Of a stretch of 64,000 nt of DNA, positions 10,184 through 18,298 are shown piece by piece. How positions within the stretch are numbered: the stretch's first letter is position 1; each line of letters starts with the position of its first letter. A model generated the notes under the pieces. It made no database searches. It worked only from the letters and a program-made list of their open reading frames with translations, and was not told the origin of the DNA. The position numbers and the translations under genes were made by a program. This DNA is from DATBSL01 sp964561785 (lineage in GTDB: Bacteria > Acidobacteriota > Vicinamibacteria > Fen-336). The DNA is taken from assembly GCA_964561785.1 (NCBI GenBank), contig CAZLRF010000007.1, positions 50,740 to 114,739 of the forward strand, given 5' to 3'.

Positions 10184-10524
10184 GGGACGATCTCCACGCG
10201 TCGCGCCCCGCCCCACAGCCGCTCGAGGTCGTAGAAGGAGCGGGACTTCGGGGTCATCAGGTGCACCACGAAGTCCCCGTAGTCGAGGAGGATCCACTCG
10301 TGGCGCGGGTAGCCCTCGACGTGCGCGGGCCGGCGGCCGTGGCCGCGCAGCGTGTCCTCGACCGCGTCGGCCATCGCCACGAGCTGACGCTGGTTCTGGC
10401 CGGTCAGGAGCAGGAAGAAGTCCGTGAAGTCGGCGCAGGGGCGCAGGTCGAGGGCGAGGGGATCCTCGGCCTTCTTCGAGAGGGCGGCGCGGGCGGCGGC
10501 GGCGACGGGGGCGGGGAGGCTCAT
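10180..10524 (-). CDS. rsfS: Ribosomal silencing factor
   Basis: RsfS binds ribosomal protein L14 and blocks subunit joining in poor nutrient conditions. The 114-residue protein has the family's central motifs: DLRPCADFTDFFLLLTGQNQ, RQLVAMADAVEDTLR, GYPRHEWILLDYGDFVVHL and the FYDLERLWGGA C-terminus. Its ATG overlaps the end of nadD by four bases, the standard nadD-rsfS arrangement. Confidence 0.95.
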   Translation of the reverse strand: MSLPAPVAAAARAALSKKAEDPLALDLRPCADFTDFFLLLTGQNQRQLVAMADAVEDTLRGHGRRPAHVEGYPRHEWILLDYGDFVVHLMTPKSRSFYDLERLWGGARRVEIVP

Positions 10525-11102
10525 GCGTAGAGCCCCCGCCGCGCGATGTACTCCGCGACCGCGTCCGGCACCAGGAAGCGCACGCTCTTCCCCTGCCGGG
10601 CCCGCTCGCGGACGGCGGTGGCGGAGATCGGGAGGACCGGCCCCTCGACCCGCCTCACCCCGCGCGCGCCGGAGAACGGGGCCACGGGGTCGGGCGCCGC
10701 GTGCCCGGGCCGGTCCACGACGGCCACCTCCACCAGCCGCAGCAGGCGCTCGGGCTCGCGCCAGCTCGCCATCTCCGGCCACGTGTCCGCCCCCACGACC
10801 AGGACGAAGGCGTCCTGCGGCCGCTCGGCGAGGAGCGCCGCCACGGTCTGCACGGTGTAGCTCGGGCCCGGCCGCCTCAGCTCCGTGTCCCAGGCCTCGA
10901 AGCTCGGGTGGGACCCGGTCGCGAGGCGCGCCATCGCGAGCCGATCCTCGGCCGCCGTGAGGGGCGCCGCCCGGTGGGGAGGCACCGCCGAGGGAAGGAA
11001 GGCCACGAGGTCGAGACCCATCTCCTCCCGCGCCGTCTCCGCGGCCCTCAGATGGCCGATGTGGATCGGGTCGAACGTGCCCCCGTACAGGCCGATCCTC
11101 AC
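10521..11102 (-). CDS. nadD: Nicotinate-mononucleotide adenylyltransferase
   Basis: NadD adenylates NaMN in NAD biosynthesis. The 193 residues show the nucleotidyltransferase signature GGTFDPIHIGHLRAAE at the N-terminus, the PSAVPPHR segment, SYTVQTVAALL, VVGADTW and the C-terminal ISATAVRERARQG. Length is typical. The start overlaps the obgE stop by four bases and the stop overlaps rsfS by four bases. Confidence 0.96.
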   Translation of the reverse strand: MRIGLYGGTFDPIHIGHLRAAETAREEMGLDLVAFLPSAVPPHRAAPLTAAEDRLAMARLATGSHPSFEAWDTELRRPGPSYTVQTVAALLAERPQDAFVLVVGADTWPEMASWREPERLLRLVEVAVVDRPGHAAPDPVAPFSGARGVRRVEGPVLPISATAVRERARQGKSVRFLVPDAVAEYIARRGLYA

Positions 11103-12124
11103 GCGGTCTCCTCCAGGGGTCGCGCGACCGCGGCGGCCGCGAGCGTGCCGAGGATCCTGCGCTTGAGCAGGAGGAGCCCCTCGCCGGTCGCCGCGGAGAC
11201 CGGCACCACCTCGAGGCCTCGCTCGCTCGCGGCCCGCCGCAGCGCGGGCAAGGGGTCGTCCGCCCCGGCGAGGTCGCGCTTGGTCGCCGCCACGAGCTGG
11301 GGCCTCGCGGCGAGGTCCGCCGAGTAGCGCCCCACCTCGTCGCGCACGAGGTCGAGGTCGCGGACGGGGTCTCGCCCGCTCGTCCCGGACGCGTCCACGA
11401 CGTGGAGAAGCACCCGCGTCCTCTCCACGTGGCGCAGGAACTGGAGGCCGAGCCCCGCTCCCCGGTGCGCCCCCTCGATGATCCCGGGGATGTCGGCGGC
11501 CACGAAGGAGCGCTCGTCCGCCTGCACCACGCCGAGCACGGGGACGAGCGTCGTGAACGGGTAGTCGGCGACCTTTGGCCGCGCGGCCGAGAGCCGGGAG
11601 AGGAGAGTGGACTTCCCCGCGTTCGGGAGCCCGAGGAGGCCCACCTCGGCGATCAGCCGCAGGTCGAGCCGCAGCCAGCGCTCCTCGCCCTTCTCCCCCG
11701 GCTCGCTCTCCCGGGGCGCGCGGTTGCGGTTCGAGAGGAAGGAGCGGTTGCCGCGCCCGCCCCGCCCCCCGCGAGCCACCACCAGCCGCGCGCCCTCCCG
11801 CAGCACCTCGCCGAGCAGCTCGCCGGTCGCCTCGACCCGGGCCGAGGTGCCCGGCGGGACGGCGATCGTCCGGTCCGCCCCCTCCCGGCCCGTGCGGTTT
11901 CCCGGCCCGCCGTGCGCCCCCCGATCCGCCCGGTGCTCGGCCTGGTAGCGAAGGGGAAGAAGGGTGTTCTGGTGCGAGACGGCCACGAGGACGACGTCAC
12001 CGCCCTTGCCGCCCATGCCTCCGTCGGGGCCCCCCCGCGGGACGTGGGCCTCGCGCCGGAAGCTGACGCAGCCGTTGCCTCCGTCGCCGCCCCTGACGAG
12101 GATCTTGACCTGGTCGACGAACAT
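11099..12124 (-). CDS. obgE: GTPase Obg
   Basis: ObgE is the essential GTPase of 50S ribosome assembly and stress responses. It has the glycine-rich Obg fold at residues 1-155 (MFVDQVKILVRGGDGGNG, then RGGRGGRGNRSF) and a G domain with G1 GLPNAGKST, G3 DIPGII and G4 TKRD. At 341 residues it ends shortly after the G domain, so it lacks the variable C-terminal extension or OCT domain of some relatives. It follows rpmA by 36 bases. Confidence 0.97.
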   Translation of the reverse strand: MFVDQVKILVRGGDGGNGCVSFRREAHVPRGGPDGGMGGKGGDVVLVAVSHQNTLLPLRYQAEHRADRGAHGGPGNRTGREGADRTIAVPPGTSARVEATGELLGEVLREGARLVVARGGRGGRGNRSFLSNRNRAPRESEPGEKGEERWLRLDLRLIAEVGLLGLPNAGKSTLLSRLSAARPKVADYPFTTLVPVLGVVQADERSFVAADIPGIIEGAHRGAGLGLQFLRHVERTRVLLHVVDASGTSGRDPVRDLDLVRDEVGRYSADLAARPQLVAATKRDLAGADDPLPALRRAASERGLEVVPVSAATGEGLLLLKRRILGTLAAAAVARPLEETA

Positions 12125-12160
12125 CCGTAAGCCGCCCGGTCGGAGGCGGGATGGGCCGCG

Positions 12161-12421
12161 CTAGCTCGCGGCCGGCACCACCGTCACGCGCCGCTCGCCC
12201 GAGCCGTGGTCCTCGAAGCGGACCTGCCCGTCGACGAGGGCGAAGAGCGAGTGGTCGCGCGCCAGACCCACATTGCGGCCGGCCTTCCAGCGGGTCCCGT
12301 GCTGGCGGAGGATGATCGCCCCGCCGCGGACCGCCTGGCCGCCGAAGACCTTCACACCGAGCCGCTGGGAGTTGGAGTCCCGGCCGTTGCGGCTCGAACC
12401 CTGGCCCTTCTTGTGCGCCAT
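12161..12421 (-). CDS. rpmA: 50S ribosomal protein L27
   Basis: An 86-residue L27, which reaches into the peptidyl-transferase centre. It begins MAHKKGQGSSRNGRDSNSQR and continues LGVKVFGGQ and GAIILRQ, matching the family throughout. The N-terminus begins MAHKKG directly, without the cleavable extension of some Firmicutes. It follows rplU by 15 bases. Confidence 0.97.
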   Translation of the reverse strand: MAHKKGQGSSRNGRDSNSQRLGVKVFGGQAVRGGAIILRQHGTRWKAGRNVGLARDHSLFALVDGQVRFEDHGSGERRVTVVPAAS

Positions 12422-12436
12422 ATCGATCGGCTCCTG

Positions 12437-12748
12437 TCAGGCCTGGACCGCGTCGATCCGCAAGGCGGTGAACGACTGGCGGTGACCCCGGGTGCGGCGG
12501 TAGTGCTTGCGCTTCTTGTACTTGAACACGCGGATCTTGGCGTCGCGGTCCTGCTCCACGACCGTGGCCGCGACCGACACGCCCTCGAGGCGGGGGCTGC
12601 CCACGCGGGGCTCTCCCTCGCCCCCGAGGAACAGCACGTCCTCGAGCGTCACCTTGGTGCCCACGGCGGCGTCCAGCTTCTCGACCCGCAGGACGTCGCC
12701 CTTCTCGACCCGGTACTGTTTGCCGCCCGTCCTCACGATCGCGTACAC
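12437..12748 (-). CDS. rplU: 50S ribosomal protein L21
   Basis: A 103-residue L21 with the standard start MYAIVRTGGKQYRVEKGD, the KIRVFKYKKRKHYRRTRGHRQ motif and a normal length. The start codon is GTG at 12746-12748, preceded by GGAAGGAG. It heads the nine-gene minus-strand run to 7247 and has a clear promoter upstream. An autoregulatory L21 leader structure is not obvious in the 38-base leader. Confidence 0.97.
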   Translation of the reverse strand: MYAIVRTGGKQYRVEKGDVLRVEKLDAAVGTKVTLEDVLFLGGEGEPRVGSPRLEGVSVAATVVEQDRDAKIRVFKYKKRKHYRRTRGHRQSFTALRIDAVQA

Positions 12749-12786
12749 GGCTTTCTCCTTCCGACCCTTCAGTCCACGAAACTCCT

Positions 12787-12816
12787 AGTCTATCCGGGCC
12801 CTCGGGTTCCCGTCAA
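12787..12816 (-). promoter_or_regulatory. rplU operon promoter
   Basis: On the minus strand, TTGACG (12811-12816), 18 bases, then TAGACT (12787-12792). Transcription would begin near 12780, about 30 bases before the rplU GTG. The match to a sigma-70 promoter is good, and it has the same 18-bp spacing as three other promoters here. Confidence 0.65.
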
Positions 12817-12914
12817 ATGGGAGCGAGGGTGAGACGAGCCGTGCGGGCGCGAAGGCGACAAGTCGACGGGGCCGGCCTTCCTGGGGGGCTTTCCAGAAAC
12901 GGACCAGAGCCCTC

Positions 12915-12946
12915 GGGTTGCCCCCTTACGACACGAGGGGCAACCC
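12915..12946 (-). terminator. Hairpin terminator after the protease/barrel gene
   Basis: GGGTTGCCCC (12915-12924) and GGGGCAACCC (12937-12946) form a perfect 10-bp stem with a 12-base loop, starting eight bases past the stop codon of the gene at 12954-15914. Outer bases can extend the stem after a small internal loop. A T-run is nearly absent. It separates this operon from the rplU promoter. Confidence 0.65.
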
Positions 12947-12953
12947 TCGGGGG

Positions 12954-15914
12954 CTAGAAGTCGTACCCGATCCAGAAGTTGAAGTCCCACCCCGGGCTGG
13001 TGGTCGCGAAGTCCGTGTACTTGACCCAGTCGAAGTGCATCGGGTAGCCCAGGAAGAAGAGCTGGAGGCCGAAGCCCCACGAGGCGCGCCCGTCCTCGAG
13101 CCGCCACCCGGTCACGGGCTCCCCGAAGATGGGGTCGTTCACGTAGGAGAAGCCCGGCTCGCTCGTCGAGAAGCGGTAGTCCTCGCCCTTGAACCTCGCC
13201 CCGGCGATCCCGAAGAACATCGTGCCGCGCAGGGGCCCCAGGATCCCGAGGGGCGTCGCCGCGAGGTGGATGACCGGCGTCCTGAGCTCGGCGTTGGCGA
13301 AGAAGCCCTGGTTGCCCGCGAGGCCGTAGTACGGGTAGCCGCGCAGCTCCATGTTGCCCCCGAAGTAGAAGAAGTCGGGGTTGTCGCCGGTCGAGTAGAA
13401 GCCCCGGCCCCGCAAGGCGAGCAGCGCCGTCGTGCTCCCGAGGCGCAGGTACTTGCGCAGGTCGGCGTCTACGGTCGTGCGTTGGAGCAGGCCCCCGATC
13501 CCCGGGGCGACCGTGACCCCCACGCTGAACGTGCTCCCCGACAGCGGGCCGAACTGCGCGAAGCGGGTCGTCTCCTGGGTGAGCCGGACCGAGATCGGCA
13601 TCTGCCAGCCGTTGTTGAGGAAGCAGGGCACGCCGAGGATGGCCGCGTCCTGGCACACGAGCTGCTCGACGGTCTCGTCGCCGAACTGCTCCTCGACCCT
13701 CGCGATCCCGAGCCCGAACTCGAGGCGGCGGAACGTGTCGAGCGGGTACTGCGCGAAGACCTGGCCCCCCGTGTAGCGCTGGGTGGCGATGGCGAGGTCC
13801 CGGGTGTCGTAGCCGTAGTAGTTCGCGTACTGCGCGTAGTACGGGTAGAAGAAGTACGTCTGGTCGAAGACGTTCACGCCGTACTGCAGTCGCGCGGCGA
13901 GGTTCGTGTAGCGCCCGTCGTAGATGCGGTAGGACGAGACCGACAGCACGGTCGCCTGGAAGAGCTGGTCGCCGAGCACGTCGGTCAGCGCGATCGAGGT
14001 GCCGCCGTAGAAGTTTCCGCTCGACGTGACGCCGACGTTGATCGGCGGGCGCCCCTCGAGGTAGAGCCCCTCGAACAGCCTCTTGCGGCGCTTGTTCTCC
14101 GGCACGACCTCGTGGCTGACGTCGGGCTGGAAGTCGACGAGCCCCTCCGCCGCCGTCTGCACCTCCTGCTCGACCTCCTTGATCGGCTCCGCGGTGTCCT
14201 TCGTGTGCAGCAGGTACTCGCCCTTGTAGTAGGTGATGAAGGCGAGCCGCTCGCCCCGCGGCGTCTTCAGGGGAGCGGGGGCCATCGTGCCTCCGAAGAC
14301 GTCCGTGTACTGGGCGATCACCCCGGTCTGCAGGTCGAGGCTGCGGATGTTCGGGATGTCGTCGTCCTCGTTCGACGAGTAGTAGACGCGCGTGCCGTCA
14401 CCGGAGAACGCAGGGGCGGAGTCGTCGAAGGGGCCGAAGGTGAGCTGGGTCTTGCGCGAGGGGTCGGCGAGAGGGAACGCGTAGATCTTGTTGTTGCCGC
14501 TGATGCGCCGCTCGTAGACGACGAGCTTGCCATCCGGCGACACCTGGGGGTTGTTGTCGGCGTACGCGTCGTTCGTGAGGTTCGTGACCGCGCCCGTCTC
14601 GACGTCGAGGCTCCAGATGTCGGAGACCCCCTCCTTGAGGGCGGCGAGGAGGACCGTGCGCCCGTCGGGGAGCAGGCAAGGGGCCTGGACCTCGTCGAGG
14701 GGGACCCGGACCTTCCGGCGCACGCCGCCGTCGAGGGCGGAGACGAGGAAGAAGCTGCGGTCCTTGCCGGTGAGGGCGAAGAAGCCGACGTAGTCGCCGT
14801 TCGGGGAGAACGCGATCGAGCGCCCCGCCACGAACTCGCTGTTGATGCCGAAGCTCTCCCACTCGTTGTCGAAGCCGGCGGTCAGGTTCTTGATGACCTC
14901 CCCGTCGCGCAGGGAGACGAGCACCACGTCGGCCTCCCCGTCCTGGCGGTTCGCGGTGATGACGGCCGCGATCTCTCCCGAGGGGCTGGGGGCGAAGCCG
15001 AAGGCCTGGGTGAAGCTCGTCTTCTCCGGGTTCGGGGAGAGGTTGCGGCCGAAGTCGTCCGGGCGCTGGCGGTCGCGGAAGGGCTTGAAGCGCTCCTTCA
15101 GCCACTTGTCGAAGGCGGCGTCGAACTCCTCGGGCGTCGTCCGGAAGGCCTGCTTGTAGAGCTCCTCGGTCGAGCCCCCGAGGATGCCCTTGCGCAGGGT
15201 GTAGAGGAACTGCCGGATCCCCTCCTTCCCGTAGCGCGCCTCCATGAACTCGAACGCGGCGTGACCCATGTTGTAGACGAGGCGGCCCGAGAACGCCTCG
15301 AACTCCGCCCGGGAGAGCTTGGGGACGTTGTCGGACAGCGCCGCGTCCCGGATCATCATGAGGTCGAGCGGCTCCCAGATGCCCCGGAAGTAGTCGGCGA
15401 GGCCCTCGTCGACCCACAGCGGGATCGGCCGCTGCTGGATCCCGTAGCCGATCCCGCGGGGGATGAGGTCGAACGCGAAGGCGTGGACGAGCTCGTGGGT
15501 GATGAGGCCCTGGAGCTGGTCGGGGGGCTCGTCGATCGGGATCACCATCCGGTTGAGGAGCGGCTCGGTGAAGGCGGCGACCCCCTCGGGCACGAACGCG
15601 GGGAAGAGGTTGGTCTGCCGGAACTCGGAGTGCGTCTTGTAGAAGATCACCGGGACCGGCTTCGGCATCTCGTGCTTGAGGCCGGTCGAGATCTTCAGGT
15701 AGCCGCTCTCGAGGTACGAGACGAGCCGCGCGAGGTGCTGCTCGAACTCCGGGTAGTAGTAGACCTCGAAGTGGGGGCTCTTGTAGACGCGCCACGCGAA
15801 GTTGTCGTACTTGACCTTGTTCTTCCCGTAGTAGGGGACGAACTGCGCGGCGGCGGGCCCGGGGAGGCAGAGGAGGGCCGCGAGGAGAAGGAGGAGGGGG
15901 CGAGTCCAGCGCAT
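12954..15914 (-). CDS. Outer-membrane metalloprotease: gluzincin domain, beta-propeller and beta-barrel in one protein
   Basis: A 986-residue exported protein (signal peptide residues 1-23, AAAQ). Residues about 40-290 are a peptidase-MA-like zinc protease: HELVH (140-144) with a downstream Glu170 in WVDEGLADYF completing the gluzincin site. Residues about 300-590 contain TolB/PD40-type propeller blades (FAPSPSGEIAAV, IAFSPNGDYVGF, NNPQVSPDGKLVVYE, PAFSGDGTRVYYS). From about 630 it is an aromatic-rich outer-membrane barrel, with RGYPYYGL in a loop and a terminal FWIGYDF ending in Phe, as barrel beta-signals do. It is the last gene of a three-gene operon with a lipoprotein and a TPR protein. 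Substrates are unknown. Confidence 0.85.
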   Translation of the reverse strand: MRWTRPLLLLLAALLCLPGPAAAQFVPYYGKNKVKYDNFAWRVYKSPHFEVYYYPEFEQHLARLVSYLESGYLKISTGLKHEMPKPVPVIFYKTHSEFRQTNLFPAFVPEGVAAFTEPLLNRMVIPIDEPPDQLQGLITHELVHAFAFDLIPRGIGYGIQQRPIPLWVDEGLADYFRGIWEPLDLMMIRDAALSDNVPKLSRAEFEAFSGRLVYNMGHAAFEFMEARYGKEGIRQFLYTLRKGILGGSTEELYKQAFRTTPEEFDAAFDKWLKERFKPFRDRQRPDDFGRNLSPNPEKTSFTQAFGFAPSPSGEIAAVITANRQDGEADVVLVSLRDGEVIKNLTAGFDNEWESFGINSEFVAGRSIAFSPNGDYVGFFALTGKDRSFFLVSALDGGVRRKVRVPLDEVQAPCLLPDGRTVLLAALKEGVSDIWSLDVETGAVTNLTNDAYADNNPQVSPDGKLVVYERRISGNNKIYAFPLADPSRKTQLTFGPFDDSAPAFSGDGTRVYYSSNEDDDIPNIRSLDLQTGVIAQYTDVFGGTMAPAPLKTPRGERLAFITYYKGEYLLHTKDTAEPIKEVEQEVQTAAEGLVDFQPDVSHEVVPENKRRKRLFEGLYLEGRPPINVGVTSSGNFYGGTSIALTDVLGDQLFQATVLSVSSYRIYDGRYTNLAARLQYGVNVFDQTYFFYPYYAQYANYYGYDTRDLAIATQRYTGGQVFAQYPLDTFRRLEFGLGIARVEEQFGDETVEQLVCQDAAILGVPCFLNNGWQMPISVRLTQETTRFAQFGPLSGSTFSVGVTVAPGIGGLLQRTTVDADLRKYLRLGSTTALLALRGRGFYSTGDNPDFFYFGGNMELRGYPYYGLAGNQGFFANAELRTPVIHLAATPLGILGPLRGTMFFGIAGARFKGEDYRFSTSEPGFSYVNDPIFGEPVTGWRLEDGRASWGFGLQLFFLGYPMHFDWVKYTDFATTSPGWDFNFWIGYDF

Positions 15915-15932
15915 TCGTGACCTCTCGGGCAG

Positions 15933-16682
15933 CTAGCGAAGGAGCACGCGCGTCCCGCGGATCCTCTGGGGGGTGATCACCCCGAGGAAGTTCGGCAGGA
16001 GGCGGTCCATGAGCTCGAAGTAGGAGGACAGGGCGGAGATCCGCTGGTCCTCCGCGTAGAGGACCTCCTCGGAGAAGCGCTCCTTGTGCAGGGTCTCGCC
16101 GGTCTTGCTGTCGATGAAGTAGAAGTCGGCGCTGAGGGCGTACCCCTTGCGCTCCATGTAGCGGTTGCCGCGCACGAGCGTCGGCTGGCCGCTCGGGCGG
16201 CGCACCACCCGGTCCTCGGCCTGGAAGCCCGAGCGGTTGAGCGACTCGAAGTCGAGCTTGCCGGCCACGATCAGCGGCTGCTGGTACTCCTCGCCCATCT
16301 TGCGCCAGAACTCGGGGTCCTGCAGGATCCGGTCGGTCTCCAGGCGGTACTGCTCCTTCTCCTCGCGGCTGTAGCTGCCTCCCTCGCCGATCCTCTCGAG
16401 CGCCTTCTCGAGGGCGTCCTGCAACGGCGGGCGGTCGGGCTCGAGCACCTGCAGCCGCGTGTTCGAGCGCAGCTGGTTCTGCAGCAGCCGCGAGGTCTCG
16501 GCGGAGAGGTCCACGTCCGAGTCCTCGAGGTCGGTCGCGAAGCCGGCGATCAGGATGCGCCGGTAGGCCGAGACGTCGAGCTTGGACTGCAGCGGGGTCT
16601 CGACCGGCACCTCGATGACCGAGGAGCAGGCGGGGAGGAGGAGGAGCAGGAGAACGCTCGCGGCGCGACGGAGGCGGGCCAT
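15933..16682 (-). CDS. Lipoprotein of unknown function
   Basis: A 249-residue lipoprotein: a leucine-rich signal ends with the lipobox LPAC and Cys19. The body (KLDVSAYRRILIAGFATD, then TSRLLQNQLRSNTRLQVLE) resembles the curli-CsgG or TolB-N-like type of outer-membrane lipoprotein that assembles from repeated alpha/beta units, but the match is weak. A later segment (SADFYFIDSKTGETLHKERFSEE) fits a beta-rich domain. It sits between the TPR gene (3 bases upstream) and the protease/barrel gene (18 bases downstream), so it probably works with them at the outer membrane. Confidence 0.75.
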   Translation of the reverse strand: MARLRRAASVLLLLLLPACSSVIEVPVETPLQSKLDVSAYRRILIAGFATDLEDSDVDLSAETSRLLQNQLRSNTRLQVLEPDRPPLQDALEKALERIGEGGSYSREEKEQYRLETDRILQDPEFWRKMGEEYQQPLIVAGKLDFESLNRSGFQAEDRVVRRPSGQPTLVRGNRYMERKGYALSADFYFIDSKTGETLHKERFSEEVLYAEDQRISALSSYFELMDRLLPNFLGVITPQRIRGTRVLLR

Positions 16683-16685
16683 GGC

Positions 16686-17036
16686 TCAGGGCCTCTTTCT
16701 GCGGCTCTTCCGGTTGCGCTTGTCGTCCGCCTCGCGGAAGAGGTCGTAGTTCTGCTGGATGTAGACGTCGCCCGGCTTGAGGGAGAGGGCCTTCTCGTAG
16801 GCCTTGCGGGCCTCCTCGAACTCCCCCATCTGCTCGAGCGCCACGGCGAGGTTGTTGAGGGCGGACGCGTTCGACGGCTCGAGCTGGGTCGCCCGCTCGA
16901 ACCGGAACCGCGCCTCCTGCCACAGCCCCTTCTGGGCGACCTTGAGCCCGAACGCGACCTGCCGGTCGGCGGACTCCTCGGCGCTCAGCGTGCGTCCGGC
17001 GCCGACCAGGAGAAAGAAGATGGCGAGCGCCCGCAT
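16686..17036 (-). CDS. Exported TPR protein
   Basis: A 116-residue protein with a signal peptide (about residues 1-19) and two TPR units: FGLKVAQKGLWQEARFRF and SALNNLAVALEQMGEFEEAR with the following helix pair. The C-terminus is a basic Lys/Arg tail (DKRNRKSRRKRP). It is the first gene of the operon with the lipoprotein and the protease/barrel, and is likely a periplasmic scaffold for them, which is inference. The ATG is at 17034-17036. Confidence 0.8.
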   Translation of the reverse strand: MRALAIFFLLVGAGRTLSAEESADRQVAFGLKVAQKGLWQEARFRFERATQLEPSNASALNNLAVALEQMGEFEEARKAYEKALSLKPGDVYIQQNYDLFREADDKRNRKSRRKRP

Positions 17037-17073
17037 GACCGAGGCCTCCTCTCGAGAGGGGAACACGTTTTCG

Positions 17074-17103
17074 ATGGTAGCCGTGGCTCCGGGGCCAACG
17101 CAA
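17074..17103 (-). promoter_or_regulatory. Promoter of the TPR/lipoprotein/protease-barrel operon
   Basis: On the minus strand, TTGCGT (17098-17103), 18 bases, then TACCAT (17074-17079), about 37 bases before the ATG at 17036. Spacing matches the other TTG-type promoters here. The rest of the 186-base gap to dprA (17037-17222) shows no further feature. Confidence 0.5.
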
Positions 17104-17222
17104 GAATCGGACGCCGCCAGGAGCGGGCGAAGACGCCTTTTCACAGGTCGTGCGCGGCGGCGGACCTTCCCCGGCAGAGGGCGCGGCGAAAATGTCGTCC
17201 TCTCCCGATTGACCCGCGGCCC

Positions 17223-18269
17223 ATGGACTCGACGCTCGACCTCCTGACGCTCGCCCTCCTGCCCCCCCTGCCCCCCCGGGCGGCGCGGGAGATCGCCTCC
17301 CGCGGCCTCGCCAACGTCCTCCGTCGGCCCGAGGAGCACGACGACCTGCTTCCCGGCCCCGTGTGCGAGGCGCTCCGCACGGGGGCCGCGCGCCGAGCGG
17401 CCGAGGCGGAGGAGCGCCGCGCCCGGGCCGGGGGCGTCCGCATCGTGGGCCGCGACGACCCCGACTACCCTAACCTCCTGCGGGAGGTGTACGCCCCCCC
17501 GCCCGTGCTGTGGGCGCGCGGCTTGCTCACCCCGGACGAGGGCTCCTGCTCGGTGGCCGTCGTGGGCTCCCGGGCGGCCACCCCGCTCGGCCGCGGTCTC
17601 GCTCACGCGCTGGCGCTCGAGCTCGCCGGCGCCGGCGTGACCGTCGTTTCGGGCCTCGCGCGCGGCATCGACGCCGAGGCGCACCGGGGGGCCCTCGCCG
17701 CCGGGGGCCGTACGGTCGCCGTCCTCGGATCGGGCCTCGACCGCCTGTACCCGCCCGAGCACGCCGCCCTCGCGCGAGCGATCGAGAAGGACGGGGCGCT
17801 GGTCAGCGAGTTCCCCCTCGGGACCCCGCCCTTCAAAGGGAACTTTCCGAGGCGCAACCGCGTGATCGCGGGCTGGGCGCGGGCGACCGTGGTCGTCGAG
17901 GCGGGCGCGCGCAGCGGGGCCCTCTCCACCGCCCGCGCCGCCCTCGACGAGGGACGCGACGTGATGGCGGTCCCGGGGCACCCCTCGCAGCCGGCGGCGG
18001 AGGGCACGAACGCGCTCATCCGCGACGGGGCCGCCCTCGTTCGCGGCGCGGCGGACGTGCTCGCCGAGCTCGGCCTCCCGCCCCCCGGGGGCGACCCGGC
18101 GCCGGCGGACGCCGTCCTCGCCGTCCTCGAGCGCGGCGTGCCCGCCTCGGTCGACGAGATCCAGTCCCGCTGCCGGCTCCCCCTGCCCGCGCTGCTCGCC
18201 CGCCTCGCCGAGCACGAGCTGTCCGCGGCGGTCGAGCGGCTGCCGGGCGCGCTGTTCGTCCGGCGCTGA
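17223..18269 (+). CDS. dprA: DNA-processing protein DprA
   Basis: DprA protects incoming single-stranded DNA and loads RecA during natural transformation. The 348-residue protein has the Rossmann-like core with family motifs SVAVVGSRAAT, SGLARGIDAEAHRGAL, VLGSGLDRLYPPEH, SEFPLGTPPFKGNFPRRNR and the GTNALIRDGA segment. A C-terminal winged-helix region (about 290-348) completes it. With comF at 8116, two competence-linked genes are in the window, but no ComEC or pilus genes are seen. It opens the dprA-trmFO-xerC group. Confidence 0.95.
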   Translation: MDSTLDLLTLALLPPLPPRAAREIASRGLANVLRRPEEHDDLLPGPVCEALRTGAARRAAEAEERRARAGGVRIVGRDDPDYPNLLREVYAPPPVLWARGLLTPDEGSCSVAVVGSRAATPLGRGLAHALALELAGAGVTVVSGLARGIDAEAHRGALAAGGRTVAVLGSGLDRLYPPEHAALARAIEKDGALVSEFPLGTPPFKGNFPRRNRVIAGWARATVVVEAGARSGALSTARAALDEGRDVMAVPGHPSQPAAEGTNALIRDGAALVRGAADVLAELGLPPPGGDPAPADAVLAVLERGVPASVDEIQSRCRLPLPALLARLAEHELSAAVERLPGALFVRR

Positions 18270-18281
18270 GCGCGGCGCGGC

Positions 18282-18287
18282 TATACT
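18282..18287 (+). promoter_or_regulatory. -10 box before trmFO
   Basis: TATACT lies 11 bases before the trmFO ATG and just after the dprA stop. The predicted transcript would have a leader of only about 4-5 bases. No TTG-type -35 box is found at 17-18 bases. Confidence 0.5.
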
Positions 18288-18298
18288 GGCCGGCGGAC

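Noticed and set aside
12918..15920. A 1,000-codon plus-strand frame opposite the protease/barrel gene
   Set aside because: Its composition is Glu/Arg/Val-biased without motifs and mirrors the real minus-strand gene.
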